A stretch of 8,817 nt of DNA from Deltaproteobacteria bacterium (GCA_005879245.1 VBLA01000144.1:1-8817); one strand, 5' to 3'; shown: positions 1 through 6,457, counted from the first letter of the stretch. Made by a program: numbers and translations. Notes: a model not told the origin generated them from the sequence alone.

Positions 1-205
1 CGTGGACGGCGGCCCCGCCGTAGGCGAGCACAAAGGGAACGATCACCACTACCGCCCAGGCCGCCGCGACCTTGGCGTAGTGGCGGTGCCAGAAGCCCGC
101 CGCGAGCAGCGGGAAGAGCGCGATCGAGAGGAGCATTCCGGCGAACGGCAGGGCACTCCACACGGGGAGGAGCGTCCCGAGCTCGGCCTGGGGCCCTGCC
201 TCCAT
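1..205 (-). CDS. Sodium:proton antiporter of the NhaD/CitM type (N-terminal part, cut by window edge)
   Basis: Only the first 68 codons are present; the gene continues past the left edge. The product begins MEAGPQAELGTLLPVWSALP, then a hydrophobic stretch rich in Leu, Ala and Phe (about residues 20-37), a short polar link FWHRHYAKV, and a second hydrophobic segment (about residues 50-65). The pattern of LPVWSALPFAGMLLSIALFP followed by an FWHRHY-like loop is one I recognise from the start of predicted Na+/H+ antiporters of the citrate-transporter (CitMHS/NhaD) superfamily, which exchange cations across the inner membrane. I chose the ATG at 205; an in-frame GTG two codons upstream (211) overlaps the stop of the preceding gene as GTGA and is equally possible. 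The gene is the third of an apparent operon after the PBP and helix-hairpin-helix genes. Family assignment rests on remembered N-terminal similarity only; ion specificity cannot be judged. Confidence 0.72.
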   Translation of the reverse strand, partial: MEAGPQAELGTLLPVWSALPFAGMLLSIALFPLLAAGFWHRHYAKVAAAWAVVVIVPFVLAYGGAAVH

Positions 206-207
206 GC

Positions 208-525
208 TCACCGCCGGGCCGCAGGGACCGTCACCAGATCTTCGATCCGCTCGAACTCGTGCTCGGTCAGGATGTTGCGCTCGACCAGCTCGTGGGGGTC
301 GCCGTAGGGACGGCCGGCGACGATCCGGCGCGCCATGCTCGGTGTGATCCCCGGGAGCCGCTCGACGGCGCTCGCCGCCGCGGTGTTCAGGTCGATCCAT
401 CGTGGGGACTCCGACCGCGCGCGATGCAGGAGCCCGCACGCAGGAAGCGACAGCGCGGCCGCCAGCACACCAGCCAGCAATCGTCGACGAGGCATGCCGG
501 ACGAGCCTAGCCGGCCGCAGGGCAT
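208..525 (-). CDS. Small secreted or lipoprotein helix-hairpin-helix (ComEA-like) protein
   Basis: A 105-residue product if the ATG at 525 is used, or 95 residues from the internal ATG at 495. From the second Met it starts MPRRRLLAGVLAAALSLPAC, which is a positively charged n-region, a hydrophobic core and a possible lipobox LPAC; Pro at -2 is not ideal, so a non-lipidated signal peptide is the alternative. Residues about 44-98 are a helix-hairpin-helix region: IDLNTAAASAVERLPGITPS with the LPGI hairpin, ARRIVAGRPY, then a second helix pair ending FERIEDLV. Related domains occur in ComEA-type proteins, where the fold binds DNA non-specifically outside the cytoplasm. The ATG at 525 overlaps the PBP stop as TGATG, and its own stop overlaps a GTG of the antiporter gene, so it is probably translated from the PBP message. 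No clear Shine-Dalgarno is visible before either start. DNA binding or a competence role is inference. Confidence 0.8.
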   Translation of the reverse strand: MPCGRLGSSGMPRRRLLAGVLAAALSLPACGLLHRARSESPRWIDLNTAAASAVERLPGITPSMARRIVAGRPYGDPHELVERNILTEHEFERIEDLVTVPAARR

Positions 526-2882
526 CAGTGAAAGAGGCGGCCGAACCAGTCGCGCACGCGACGGCCGACCGACTCGATCGCCTTGCCCCCGTCCCGCACG
601 GCCTCGCCGACTTCCTCCCCCACCGCGACGAGACCGCCGCCGTGCTGATCGCAGGTCTCGCGGGGCTCGCTACCGACGAGGTAGGGCTCATGCCGGGTCT
701 CGGGGCAGCCCGCGGTGGCGAGGAGGCCGGTGGTGGGATCGACATCGCGCCACACGATGTCGTCGGGCACCGGGAAAGCACTGGCCGCCGGGCCGCCGGG
801 CGAGGCAGAGCGCACGAAGTCCGTCCAGATGGGAAGCGCGGCCTGCGCCCCGGTGAGCCCGATCGGCTGGTGGTCGTCCCGACCCACCCAGACTCCCGCG
901 ACCACGTCGCTCGTGAAGCCGATGAACCACGCGTCGCGCGTGTCGTCCGTCGTCCCGGTCTTGCCCGCCGCCGGGCCTTCCAGCCCGGCCTCGCGTGCCG
1001 ACTTGCCCGTCCCGGTGTCGATCACGCGCTCGAGCAGATGCGTCACCAGATAGGCGACGCCGGGCGTGAGCACCCGCGTCTCCTCGGACGGCGCCGCATA
1101 GAGCGTCTCGCCCGTTCCTGCCGTCACCGCGACGATGAGCGCCGGCGGGCGGCGGACGCCTCCGTCCGCGAACACGCCGTAAGCCGCGGTCAGCTCGAGG
1201 AGCGAGGTCTCCGCCACTCCCAGGGCGAGCGACGGCACCTGCGGCAGCGGGGAGCTGATCCCCGCGTCGACTGCCGCGCGCTGCACGGCCTCCAGGCCGA
1301 CGTCGAGGGCGAGCCGGACGGTCGCTGCGTTGCGCGACCCGGCGAGGGCATCTTCGAGTGGCAGCGTGCCAGCGAACTCACCGTCGTAGTTGGCCGGGCG
1401 CCAGACGCCGCTGCCCGCGAGCTCGATGGTGATGGGCTCGTCCTCGAGCGGCGACACCACCGTGCGTGCCGGCACGTCCGGGCGGCGGCTCGGGTCGAGC
1501 GCCACCAGGTAGACGAAGGGTTTGAATGCCGAGCCCGGCTGGCGGCGCGCTCGCATCGCCCGATCGAGCGGGCTCGAGCCGTAGTCGCGCCCCCCCACGA
1601 GCGCTCGCACACGCCCGCTCTGCGGGTCGAGAGCGAGCAGTGCGGCCTGAAGTGGCTGGCGGCGGTGCCGTCCTTCCTCGAGCCTGTCGATGCCACGTCG
1701 GACCGCGCGTTCGGCCTCGTGCTGCAGGTCGACGTCGATCCCCGTGAAGACGGACAGGCCGGGTGCCTGGGCGAAGCGAGGCGGGAGCAGCTCGGGGAGC
1801 AGGTGTGCCACCTCGGCAGCGACGTAGAGCGCAGCGACGGACCGCACCCGCGGCGGCGCGAGGCGGAGCGGCTCGCGCGACGCCGCCGCGCTCGCGGCGG
1901 CGTCGAGGACGCCTTCCTCCGCCATGCCCGCGAGGACCCGATTGCGGCGGGCGAGGGCGGCCCGGGGATAGCGGCGCGGCGCAAGCCCGTTCGGCGAGCG
2001 GATGAGACCGGCGAGCAGCGCGCACTCCGCGGGACCGAGCTCGGGGAGCGGCTCGCCGAAGTAAACCTGCGCGCCCTCGGCGAAGCCGTGGATCGGCACG
2101 TCACCGTCCGTCCCCAGGTAGACCGAGGCGAGGTAGCGCCGTAGGATCTCCTCCTTCGTCGTACGCACCTCGAGGAGGATGGCGAGCGCCGCCTCTTGGA
2201 GCTTGCGGACGAGGGTTCGGCGGGGCGAGAGGAAGGTGTTCTTCACGAGCTGCTGGGTGAGAGTGCTCCCGCCCTGGCGTGGCGCGCCGGCGCGGAGATC
2301 CGCGAGGAGAGCGCGCGCGATCGCGATCGGGTCGACACCCGGATGGTGGAGGAAGTTGCGGTCCTCGGCGGCGAACACGGCGGCACGGCAGATGGGCGGC
2401 GCCTCGTCCTCCCCGGCGCCCAGCGCCGGCCCCTCGCGACCGAGGACCGCGAGAACCTCGGGCTCGAGCTCGAAACGTTCGAGGGGAGCACCCTCGAGCT
2501 CGCGGAGGTCCGTCACCACTCCGTCACGCACGACGACACGGGCGCGTCGCGGCCCCGTCGCCCAGGGCTCGGGCGAGGGCTCCGCCACCAGGTCCACCGT
2601 GTCGCCGTGCCACCGGAACTCGCCTGCCGCCAGCGGCGCTGTCCCCGCGACGGCCCGATAGCCGAGTCGCCCGAGCTTCCGTACGAGGGAGCCGCCCGGA
2701 ACGCGCCCGCCGGATGTGAGGACGAGGGGTGCGGCGTAGATGCGCGTCGCGCCGAGGGGCGGACCGGCGAGGTAGGCGCGGATGCGCCCGTCGAGCCACG
2801 CGACACCTGCTCCCGTCGCCACCAGGAGAAGCACGGCGAACGCGAGCCCGGCACGCACCAGCACCCGGCGGAGGCGGCCCAT
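525..2882 (-). CDS. mrcB: Class A penicillin-binding protein, bifunctional transglycosylase/transpeptidase (PBP1B-like)
   Basis: This 785-residue enzyme polymerises lipid II into glycan strands and cross-links the peptides on the outer face of the inner membrane. A short basic start and one membrane anchor (about residues 8-30) precede a UB2H-like region (about 45-130). The GT51 transglycosylase domain shows its five motifs: AEDRNFLHHPG with catalytic Glu173, GGSTLTQQLVKN (204-215), RKLQE (226-230), KEEILRRYLASVYLG (243-257) and RSPNGL (295-300). The transpeptidase domain has SAFK with nucleophile Ser451, SRN (516-518) and KTGT (641-644). Cys726 and Cys744 in the C-terminal tail could form a periplasmic disulfide (inference). 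The UB2H-like region and overall order match PBP1B rather than PBP1A. AGGAGG at 2887-2892 supports the ATG at 2882. It is the first gene of a probable operon with the helix-hairpin-helix protein and the antiporter. The gene symbol reflects family resemblance; orthology was not tested. Confidence 0.95.
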   Translation of the reverse strand: MGRLRRVLVRAGLAFAVLLLVATGAGVAWLDGRIRAYLAGPPLGATRIYAAPLVLTSGGRVPGGSLVRKLGRLGYRAVAGTAPLAAGEFRWHGDTVDLVAEPSPEPWATGPRRARVVVRDGVVTDLRELEGAPLERFELEPEVLAVLGREGPALGAGEDEAPPICRAAVFAAEDRNFLHHPGVDPIAIARALLADLRAGAPRQGGSTLTQQLVKNTFLSPRRTLVRKLQEAALAILLEVRTTKEEILRRYLASVYLGTDGDVPIHGFAEGAQVYFGEPLPELGPAECALLAGLIRSPNGLAPRRYPRAALARRNRVLAGMAEEGVLDAAASAAASREPLRLAPPRVRSVAALYVAAEVAHLLPELLPPRFAQAPGLSVFTGIDVDLQHEAERAVRRGIDRLEEGRHRRQPLQAALLALDPQSGRVRALVGGRDYGSSPLDRAMRARRQPGSAFKPFVYLVALDPSRRPDVPARTVVSPLEDEPITIELAGSGVWRPANYDGEFAGTLPLEDALAGSRNAATVRLALDVGLEAVQRAAVDAGISSPLPQVPSLALGVAETSLLELTAAYGVFADGGVRRPPALIVAVTAGTGETLYAAPSEETRVLTPGVAYLVTHLLERVIDTGTGKSAREAGLEGPAAGKTGTTDDTRDAWFIGFTSDVVAGVWVGRDDHQPIGLTGAQAALPIWTDFVRSASPGGPAASAFPVPDDIVWRDVDPTTGLLATAGCPETRHEPYLVGSEPRETCDQHGGGLVAVGEEVGEAVRDGGKAIESVGRRVRDWFGRLFH

Positions 2883-2886
2883 GCTT

Positions 2887-2930
2887 CCTCCTAGCTGTTG
2901 GAGAGAATTTTTTCACGCCCCGCTTGTCAA
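2887..2930 (-). promoter_or_regulatory. Candidate promoter and Shine-Dalgarno of the PBP gene
   Basis: On the minus strand a perfect TTGACA (2930-2925) is followed 17 bases later by a weak -10 (TTCTCT, 2907-2902) in an AT-rich patch, then AGGAGG at 2892-2887, four bases before the ATG. The -10 match is poor, so the promoter call is tentative; the Shine-Dalgarno is strong. The -35 overlaps a plus-strand TTGTCA at 2924-2929 that may serve the divergent small gene. Confidence 0.45.
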
Positions 2931-2953
2931 GTGCGGGCGGCCGGGGTTATGAG
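2924..2953 (+). promoter_or_regulatory. Possible promoter of the small divergent gene
   Basis: TTGTCA at 2924-2929 and TATGAG at 2948-2953 are separated by 18 bases. The -35 matches the sigma-70 consensus at five of six positions and the -10 at four of six. Transcription would begin about 2960, almost at the ATG at 2961, so the message would be nearly leaderless. The GC-rich background makes chance matches possible. Confidence 0.3.
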
Positions 2954-2960
2954 CCGCACC

Positions 2961-3146
2961 ATGAACGAGGTCGCGTCGCAGGATCAGTTCGATGCGATGA
3001 TCCAGGGCCTGCGGGACAGCGCCGACCTGCTCGAGCGCCTCGGGCGCGACGTCGCAGTACGCGGCATTCTGCTCGACGTCCTCGCCGACCTGCTGAACGG
3101 GTCGATGGCGACGGTCCGCTTCGTCGCGAGCGCGCTCCTCGACTGA
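2961..3146 (+). CDS. Small hypothetical helical protein
   Basis: A 61-residue product that I do not recognise. It starts MNEVASQDQFDAMIQGLRDS and looks almost entirely alpha-helical, with heptad-like spacing of Leu, Val and Ile and a hydrophobic C-terminal third containing ADLLNG and VRFVASALLD. There is no cysteine, no obvious metal or nucleotide motif and no convincing membrane helix. Coding is supported by the heavy G/C bias at third positions and the lack of a better reading on the other strand. The start is uncertain: the ATG at 2949 would add four residues, and neither start has a clear Shine-Dalgarno. It is divergent from the PBP gene, with 78 bases between the two starts, and is followed by about 120 bases before the dehydrogenase. 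A function cannot be assigned. Confidence 0.55.
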   Translation: MNEVASQDQFDAMIQGLRDSADLLERLGRDVAVRGILLDVLADLLNGSMATVRFVASALLD

Positions 3147-3151
3147 AGGCT

Positions 3152-3164
3152 CCCGCGGCGCGGG
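3152..3164 (+). other. Short GC-rich hairpin after the small gene
   Basis: Inverted repeat CCCGC-GGC-GCGGG (five-base-pair stem, three-base loop) starts six bases after the small gene's stop. There is no following T-run, so it is not a convincing intrinsic terminator; it might stabilise or pause the transcript. Confidence 0.3.
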
Positions 3165-3209
3165 CGCGCGTGCCATGCGGTCTGCGACGGCGGCGATGGC
3201 CCGCACAGA

Positions 3210-3237
3210 TTGTCTCAGCTGCGCGGAACCTGATAAT
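3210..3237 (+). promoter_or_regulatory. Sigma-70-like promoter for the acyl-CoA dehydrogenase pair
   Basis: TTGTCT (3210-3215) and GATAAT (3232-3237) are spaced by 16 bases. The -10 matches the consensus at five of six positions and the -35 at four of six. Transcription would start near 3243-3245, leaving a leader of about 22 bases that contains AAGGAGG at 3254-3260 and then the GTG start at 3266. The position directly before a good ribosome binding site in a GC-rich background makes this the best promoter candidate in the window. Confidence 0.6.
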
Positions 3238-3265
3238 CAACGCCGTCACTCCGAAGGAGGGCCGC

Positions 3266-4120
3266 GTGAATCTCAGCTACAGTGCCGAGTACGAGCAGTT
3301 CCGGGCGGAGGTGCGTCGTTTTCTCGCCGAGCACTGGACGCCCGAGGACGCGGCTGCCACCGTATCCGATCCGAGCAGCGTGGCGACCTTGGGAGGCGCC
3401 GTCCGCACCGACAGTCGGGCGACGACCTTCCGCCTGAAGGCCATCGAGCGCGGGTACCTCTACCGCCACGTGCCGCGCCGCTACGGCGGCTCGGAGCAAC
3501 CGCCCGACCCCCTCAAGGCGGCCATCATCGGTGAGGAGTTCCGCCAAGCGAAGGCGCCCGGTGAGGTGGTCGGTCAGGGACCGAGCATGCTGGTACCGAC
3601 CCTCCTCGAGCACGGGACCGAGGCGCAGAAGGAACGCTTCGTCCGCGACACGCTGCTCGGAAAGATCCGATGGTGCCAGGGCTACAGCGAGCCGGGAGCG
3701 GGCAGCGACCTCGCGTCGCTCAAGACGCGAGCCGTCCTGGAAGGCGACCACTGGGTAGTGAGCGGGCAGAAGATCTGGACGTCGAATGCGCAGGACTCCG
3801 ACTGGATGTTCGCGTTGGTTCGCACCGAGCCGGACAAGCCGAAGCACGACGGGATCAGCTACCTGCTGATCGACATGCAGACACCCGGCCTCGACGTCAG
3901 GCCCCTCCGCCAGATGACGGGCGACGCGGACTTCAACGAGGTCTTCTTCGACAACGTGCGCGTACCGGCCGAGAATCTGGTGGGACGGCGAGGTCAGGGA
4001 TGGGTGGTGAGCCGCTCGACCCTCAAGCACGAGCGCGCGCTGATCGGTGGTTCGCACTCGTCGAGCTCGAGGCACGGCTCCTGGCCAACGAGTACCAGGG
4101 CTACCGCCTCCTCACCATGA
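3266..4120 (+). pseudogene. Acyl-CoA dehydrogenase, 5' piece of an interrupted gene (N-terminal and middle domains)
   Basis: The first acyl-CoA dehydrogenase (an FAD enzyme that introduces an alpha-beta double bond into acyl-CoAs) opens at GTG 3266, five bases after AAGGAGG. About 262 residues look like real enzyme: an N-terminal helical domain (about 1-115), then the beta domain with the flavin/substrate motifs CQGYSEPGAGSDLASLKTRA (137-156) and GQKIWTSNAQ (167-176), FNEVFFDNVRVP (223-234), and STLKHERALIG in helix G. Glu256 in KHER aligns, by family knowledge, with the catalytic glutamate of isovaleryl- and long-chain acyl-CoA dehydrogenases. From about 4049 this frame turns into Ser/Arg-rich sequence and stops at 4118-4120. 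Normal C-terminal sequence resumes in another frame at 4051. Joining both pieces gives about 374 residues, whereas relatives I recall have about 400-410 and carry an extra 30-40 residues exactly here. This is either a real microdeletion with frameshift or an assembly error. Confidence 0.85.
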
Positions 4121-4389
4121 GCGCACGTGGTGACGAGCCAGGCCTCGCCGGAATGGTGATGAAGCTCAGCTCGACGACCCTCGGCTACGACATCGCGAAG
4201 TTGGCGATGGACGTCATGGGGGACCGGGCGCTGCTGGCGCCGGGCGAGCCGAGTGCGCCCGCCATGGGGATGTTCGGCACGGCGTACATGTGGTCGCTCG
4301 GCGTGCTGATCGCCGGTGGCGCGGCGAACATCCAGCGGAACATCATCGCGGAGCGCGGGCTCGGGCTGCCGCGCGACGCCCGAAAGTAG
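4051..4389 (+). pseudogene. Acyl-CoA dehydrogenase, 3' piece of the interrupted gene (C-terminal domain)
   Basis: This is the C-terminal helical domain of the dehydrogenase begun at 3266, in a different frame. It reads FALVELEARLLANEYQGYRL, then MSARGDEPGLAGMVMKLSST, DIAKLAMDVMGDRALLAPGE, and ends IAGGAANIQRNIIAERGLGL before the stop at 4387-4389. The IQRNIIAERGLGLPR ending is typical of FadE-type enzymes. At the medium-chain-type catalytic glutamate position (YEGT) the sequence has AGGA, so the only candidate base is the helix-G Glu of the 5' piece. An in-frame ATG at 4117-4119 overlaps the 5' piece's stop as ATGA and could in principle start a separate 90-residue peptide, though no Shine-Dalgarno is evident. 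Loss of helix-G to helix-H sequence at the junction would probably disrupt the active site and tetramer interface (inference). Confidence 0.8.
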
Positions 4390-4441
4390 GACGGCGAATG
4401 GCGCGGAGCGTGATCACCGAGCGCAACGCGCGGAGTGGGTG

Positions 4442-5530
4442 ATGGACTTCGGCCTGTCCGAGGAACAGGTCCTCCTGAAGGACACGATTCGGCGGTACCT
4501 CGAGACCGAATGCCCCCCGCCCCGCGTGCGGACGATCATGGAGGCCCCGAGCGGCCACGACCCGGAGCTGTGGCTCGGCCTCGCGGGGCTCGGCGTCCTG
4601 GGACTTCACGTCCCGGTGGAGCACGGCGGATCGGGCCTCGAGCTGCTCGATGCAGCACTGGCCGCCGAGGAGCTCGGCTGGGCCTGCACTCCGGGGCCGT
4701 TCCTCGCCTGCGCGCTCGCCACCGTGGCGCTGGTCGCGGCCGGGAACCACGAGGTGGGGACACGCTGGCTTCCCGCCATCGCGCAGGGGGATGCGATCGT
4801 CACCTTCGCGCTCGGCGAGGAGGGCGACGAGTGGGATGCCGGCCGTCTCGCGACCCGCGCCCGCGGCGGTACCCTCACCGGCCGGAAGCCGCTCGTCCCG
4901 TACGCGGAGATCGCCGACGCAATCCTGGTCGCAGCGCAGGACGACGATGGTCCGGGCCTCTGGCTCGTGGAGCGCGGCGCCCCCGGGCTCGAGGTGACGG
5001 CGCAGCGGACCACCGACATGACCCGACGGGTGGCCGCCGTCGCACTCACGGGGGCACCCGCCACCCGAGTCGCCACCGGGCGGACGGCGACCGACCGCGC
5101 CCGCGACGCCGGCCTCGTGCTGCTCGCCGCCGATGCCTACGGAGGGGCACGCCGCTGTCTCGAGATGACGGTTCGCTACGTGCTCACGCGAGAGCAGTTC
5201 GGGCAGCCGATCGGAGCCTTCCAGGGCGTCAAGCACCAGCTCGCCGACCTGGCAACCGAGCTCGACCCGGCGCTGTCGCTCTGGTGGTATGCCGCGCACG
5301 CCTTTGACCGGATCCGCGATCGGTCCGAGCGTCACGCCGCGATCGCCAAGGCGCATCTGACGGATCTCTTCGACCGCGTCGCGCGCGTCACGACCGAACT
5401 GCACGGCGGCATCGGCTTCACCTGGGAGTACGACCTCCATCTCTGGTTCCGGCGGTCGATCTTCGACCGCGCCTTCCTCGGCGAGGCAGGCTACCACCGG
5501 GCGCGCGCAGCCGAGCTGGCCGGCTGGTAG
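4442..5530 (+). CDS. Acyl-CoA dehydrogenase family protein, likely non-catalytic partner subunit
   Basis: An intact 362-residue acyl-CoA dehydrogenase-fold protein. The N-terminal domain opens MDFGLSEEQVLLKDTIRRYL and contains LGLAGLGVLGLHVPVEHGGS (45-64) and the ALAAEELGWACTPGP segment; the middle beta domain is short and degenerate; the C-terminal domain has LTREQFGQPIGAFQGVKHQL (248-267) and HGGIGFTWEYDLHLWFRRS (321-339), both family hallmarks of the flavin and subunit contacts. No glutamate appears at the helix-G position (LVLLAADAYGGARR), and the medium-chain-type YEGT site is also absent. That matches the non-catalytic subunit of alpha2-beta2 dehydrogenases such as the mycobacterial FadE26-FadE27 and FadE28-FadE29 pairs. 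The ATG at 4442 has GGAG six bases upstream (4432-4435) and lies 52 bases after the interrupted dehydrogenase, so both were probably one operon. Substrate is unknown; steroid side chains or branched acyl-CoAs are guesses. Confidence 0.92.
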   Translation: MDFGLSEEQVLLKDTIRRYLETECPPPRVRTIMEAPSGHDPELWLGLAGLGVLGLHVPVEHGGSGLELLDAALAAEELGWACTPGPFLACALATVALVAAGNHEVGTRWLPAIAQGDAIVTFALGEEGDEWDAGRLATRARGGTLTGRKPLVPYAEIADAILVAAQDDDGPGLWLVERGAPGLEVTAQRTTDMTRRVAAVALTGAPATRVATGRTATDRARDAGLVLLAADAYGGARRCLEMTVRYVLTREQFGQPIGAFQGVKHQLADLATELDPALSLWWYAAHAFDRIRDRSERHAAIAKAHLTDLFDRVARVTTELHGGIGFTWEYDLHLWFRRSIFDRAFLGEAGYHRARAAELAGW

Positions 5531-6238
5531 CTAGCTCGGGGCCACGGCCGACGGGCTGGTGGTCGTCTCGCTCACGACCACACCGTCCTTCAAGGTCACG
5601 ATCCGGCTCCCGCAGGCCGCGGCGCGTGCCTCGTGTGTGACGAGCAGGATGGTCGCCCGGCGGGCCTGATTGGCCTCGCGGAGAAGCCCGAGGATCTCCT
5701 CACCGGTCCGGGTGTCGAGGTTGCCAGTCGGCTCGTCGGCCAGGATGACGGCCGGATCGATGACCAGCGCGCGGGCGATCGCCACTCGCTGCATCTCGCC
5801 CCCGGAGAGCTCGTCCGGCCGGTGGCGTCGGCGGTGCAGCAGACCCACCTGCGCCAGGGCCGCCTCGACGCGTGGGCGGACGTCCCGCGGGCGGCGGCGG
5901 TCGAGCAACAGCGGGAGAGCGACGTTCTCCTCGGCCGAGTGTGCGGGCAGGAGGTTGAAGAACTGGAAGACGATCCCGATCTTCCGGCGCCGGAACATCG
6001 TGATCTCGTCGTCAGTCATCCGCGAGAGCTCTCGGCCGTCGATTCGGATCTCCCCCGCGCTCGCCTGATCGAGCCCGCCGATCAGGTGGAGGAGCGTGCT
6101 CTTCCCCGACCCGCTCGGCCCCATGATCGAGAGGAACTCGCCCGCCGCGACGTCGAGCGAGACACCTGCCAAAGCCTGGACCTCGCTGTCCCCTTGGCGG
6201 AAGACTTTCTGCAGGTCGCGCACCACCACCATGGACAT
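5531..6238 (-). CDS. ABC transporter ATP-binding protein, LolD/MacB type
   Basis: A complete ABC ATPase of 235 residues from the ATG at 6238; an in-frame GTG at 6256 and an ATG at 6232 are alternatives, and none has a visible Shine-Dalgarno. The nucleotide-binding motifs are all present: Walker [10 protein letters not shown] (40-48), Q-loop Gln92 in VFQFFNLLP, signature [15 protein letters not shown] (144-158), Walker B VILADEP with catalytic Glu169, D-loop GNLD (172-175) and the switch His202 in [10 protein letters not shown]. The VFQFFNLLP and DEPTGNLD wording is typical of the family that powers LolCDE lipoprotein release and MacB/FtsX-type extrusion systems. These usually sit next to a FtsX-like permease. 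Here the gene is bounded downstream by a convergent dehydrogenase and upstream by a tRNA, so its membrane partner must be elsewhere. Its stop (5533-5531) directly abuts the stop of that dehydrogenase. Confidence 0.93.
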   Translation of the reverse strand: MSMVVVRDLQKVFRQGDSEVQALAGVSLDVAAGEFLSIMGPSGSGKSTLLHLIGGLDQASAGEIRIDGRELSRMTDDEITMFRRRKIGIVFQFFNLLPAHSAEENVALPLLLDRRRPRDVRPRVEAALAQVGLLHRRRHRPDELSGGEMQRVAIARALVIDPAVILADEPTGNLDTRTGEEILGLLREANQARRATILLVTHEARAAACGSRIVTLKDGVVVSETTTSPSAVAPS

Positions 6239-6319
6239 CGCGGGGGCGTGCCGCACGGGAACCGGCCTGTCAAGAGTGAGAACGTCGAGCGAGCGGCCCG
6301 TCGCCGGGTGCGATCCGGG

Positions 6320-6333
6320 CCGTCATCTGACGG
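6320..6333. repeat. Short inverted repeat between the ABC ATPase and tRNA-Val
   Basis: CCGTC-ATCT-GACGG forms a five-base-pair stem with a four-base loop downstream of the tRNA on the minus strand and upstream of the ATPase gene. No T-run follows on either strand, so I do not call it a terminator. It overlaps a 15-base match (6324-6338) to 5354-5368. Confidence 0.3.
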
Positions 6334-6383
6334 ATCTCCACCGTTCAAAGGCCCGCGGAGTGACGTGGGGCTCTTGACCACAG

Positions 6384-6457
6384 TGGTCGCACGTGGACTT
6401 GAACCACGGGCCTCCTGCATGTGAGGCAGGCGCTCTAACCAGCTGAGCTATGCGACC
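6384..6457 (-). tRNA. tRNA-Val, anticodon CAC
   Basis: A 74-base cloverleaf reads on the minus strand. The acceptor stem is GGTCGCA paired with TGCGACC, with discriminator A. The D arm is GCTC-AGCTGGTTA-GAGC. The anticodon stem CCTGC/GCAGG encloses the loop CTCACAT, giving anticodon CAC, which reads the valine codon GUG. A five-base variable region precedes the T arm CGTGG-TTCAAGT-CCACG. All stems pair fully. The 3' CCA is not encoded (CTG follows the discriminator), so it must be added by tRNA nucleotidyltransferase. GUG is a common valine codon in such a GC-rich genome. Confidence 0.97.

Noticed and set aside
402..2144. Long open frame (580 codons) on the plus strand opposite the PBP gene
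   Set aside because: It is the antisense shadow of the PBP gene in very GC-rich DNA; its composition is Arg/Gly/Ala-rich without recognisable domains, while the minus strand holds all PBP motifs.
2913..3206. 97-codon minus-strand frame opposite the small plus-strand gene
   Set aside because: It would overlap the PBP promoter region and looks like an Arg/Glu/Ala-rich shadow; codon bias favours the plus-strand frame.
2729..3265. Upstream extension of the first dehydrogenase frame to an ATG at 2729
   Set aside because: It runs antisense to the PBP start and across the small gene; the GTG at 3266 has a good Shine-Dalgarno and begins the homologous N-terminus.
4040..4060. Programmed ribosomal frameshift in the dehydrogenase
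   Set aside because: No slippery heptamer or clear stimulatory hairpin is visible, and protein sequence appears to be missing at the junction, which frameshifting would not explain.
4343..5497. 384-codon minus-strand frame opposite the second dehydrogenase
   Set aside because: Shadow frame; the plus strand encodes clear acyl-CoA dehydrogenase motifs over the same bases.
6257..6383. Intrinsic terminator for tRNA-Val
   Set aside because: Only a five-base-pair stem without a following T-run is present on the minus strand.
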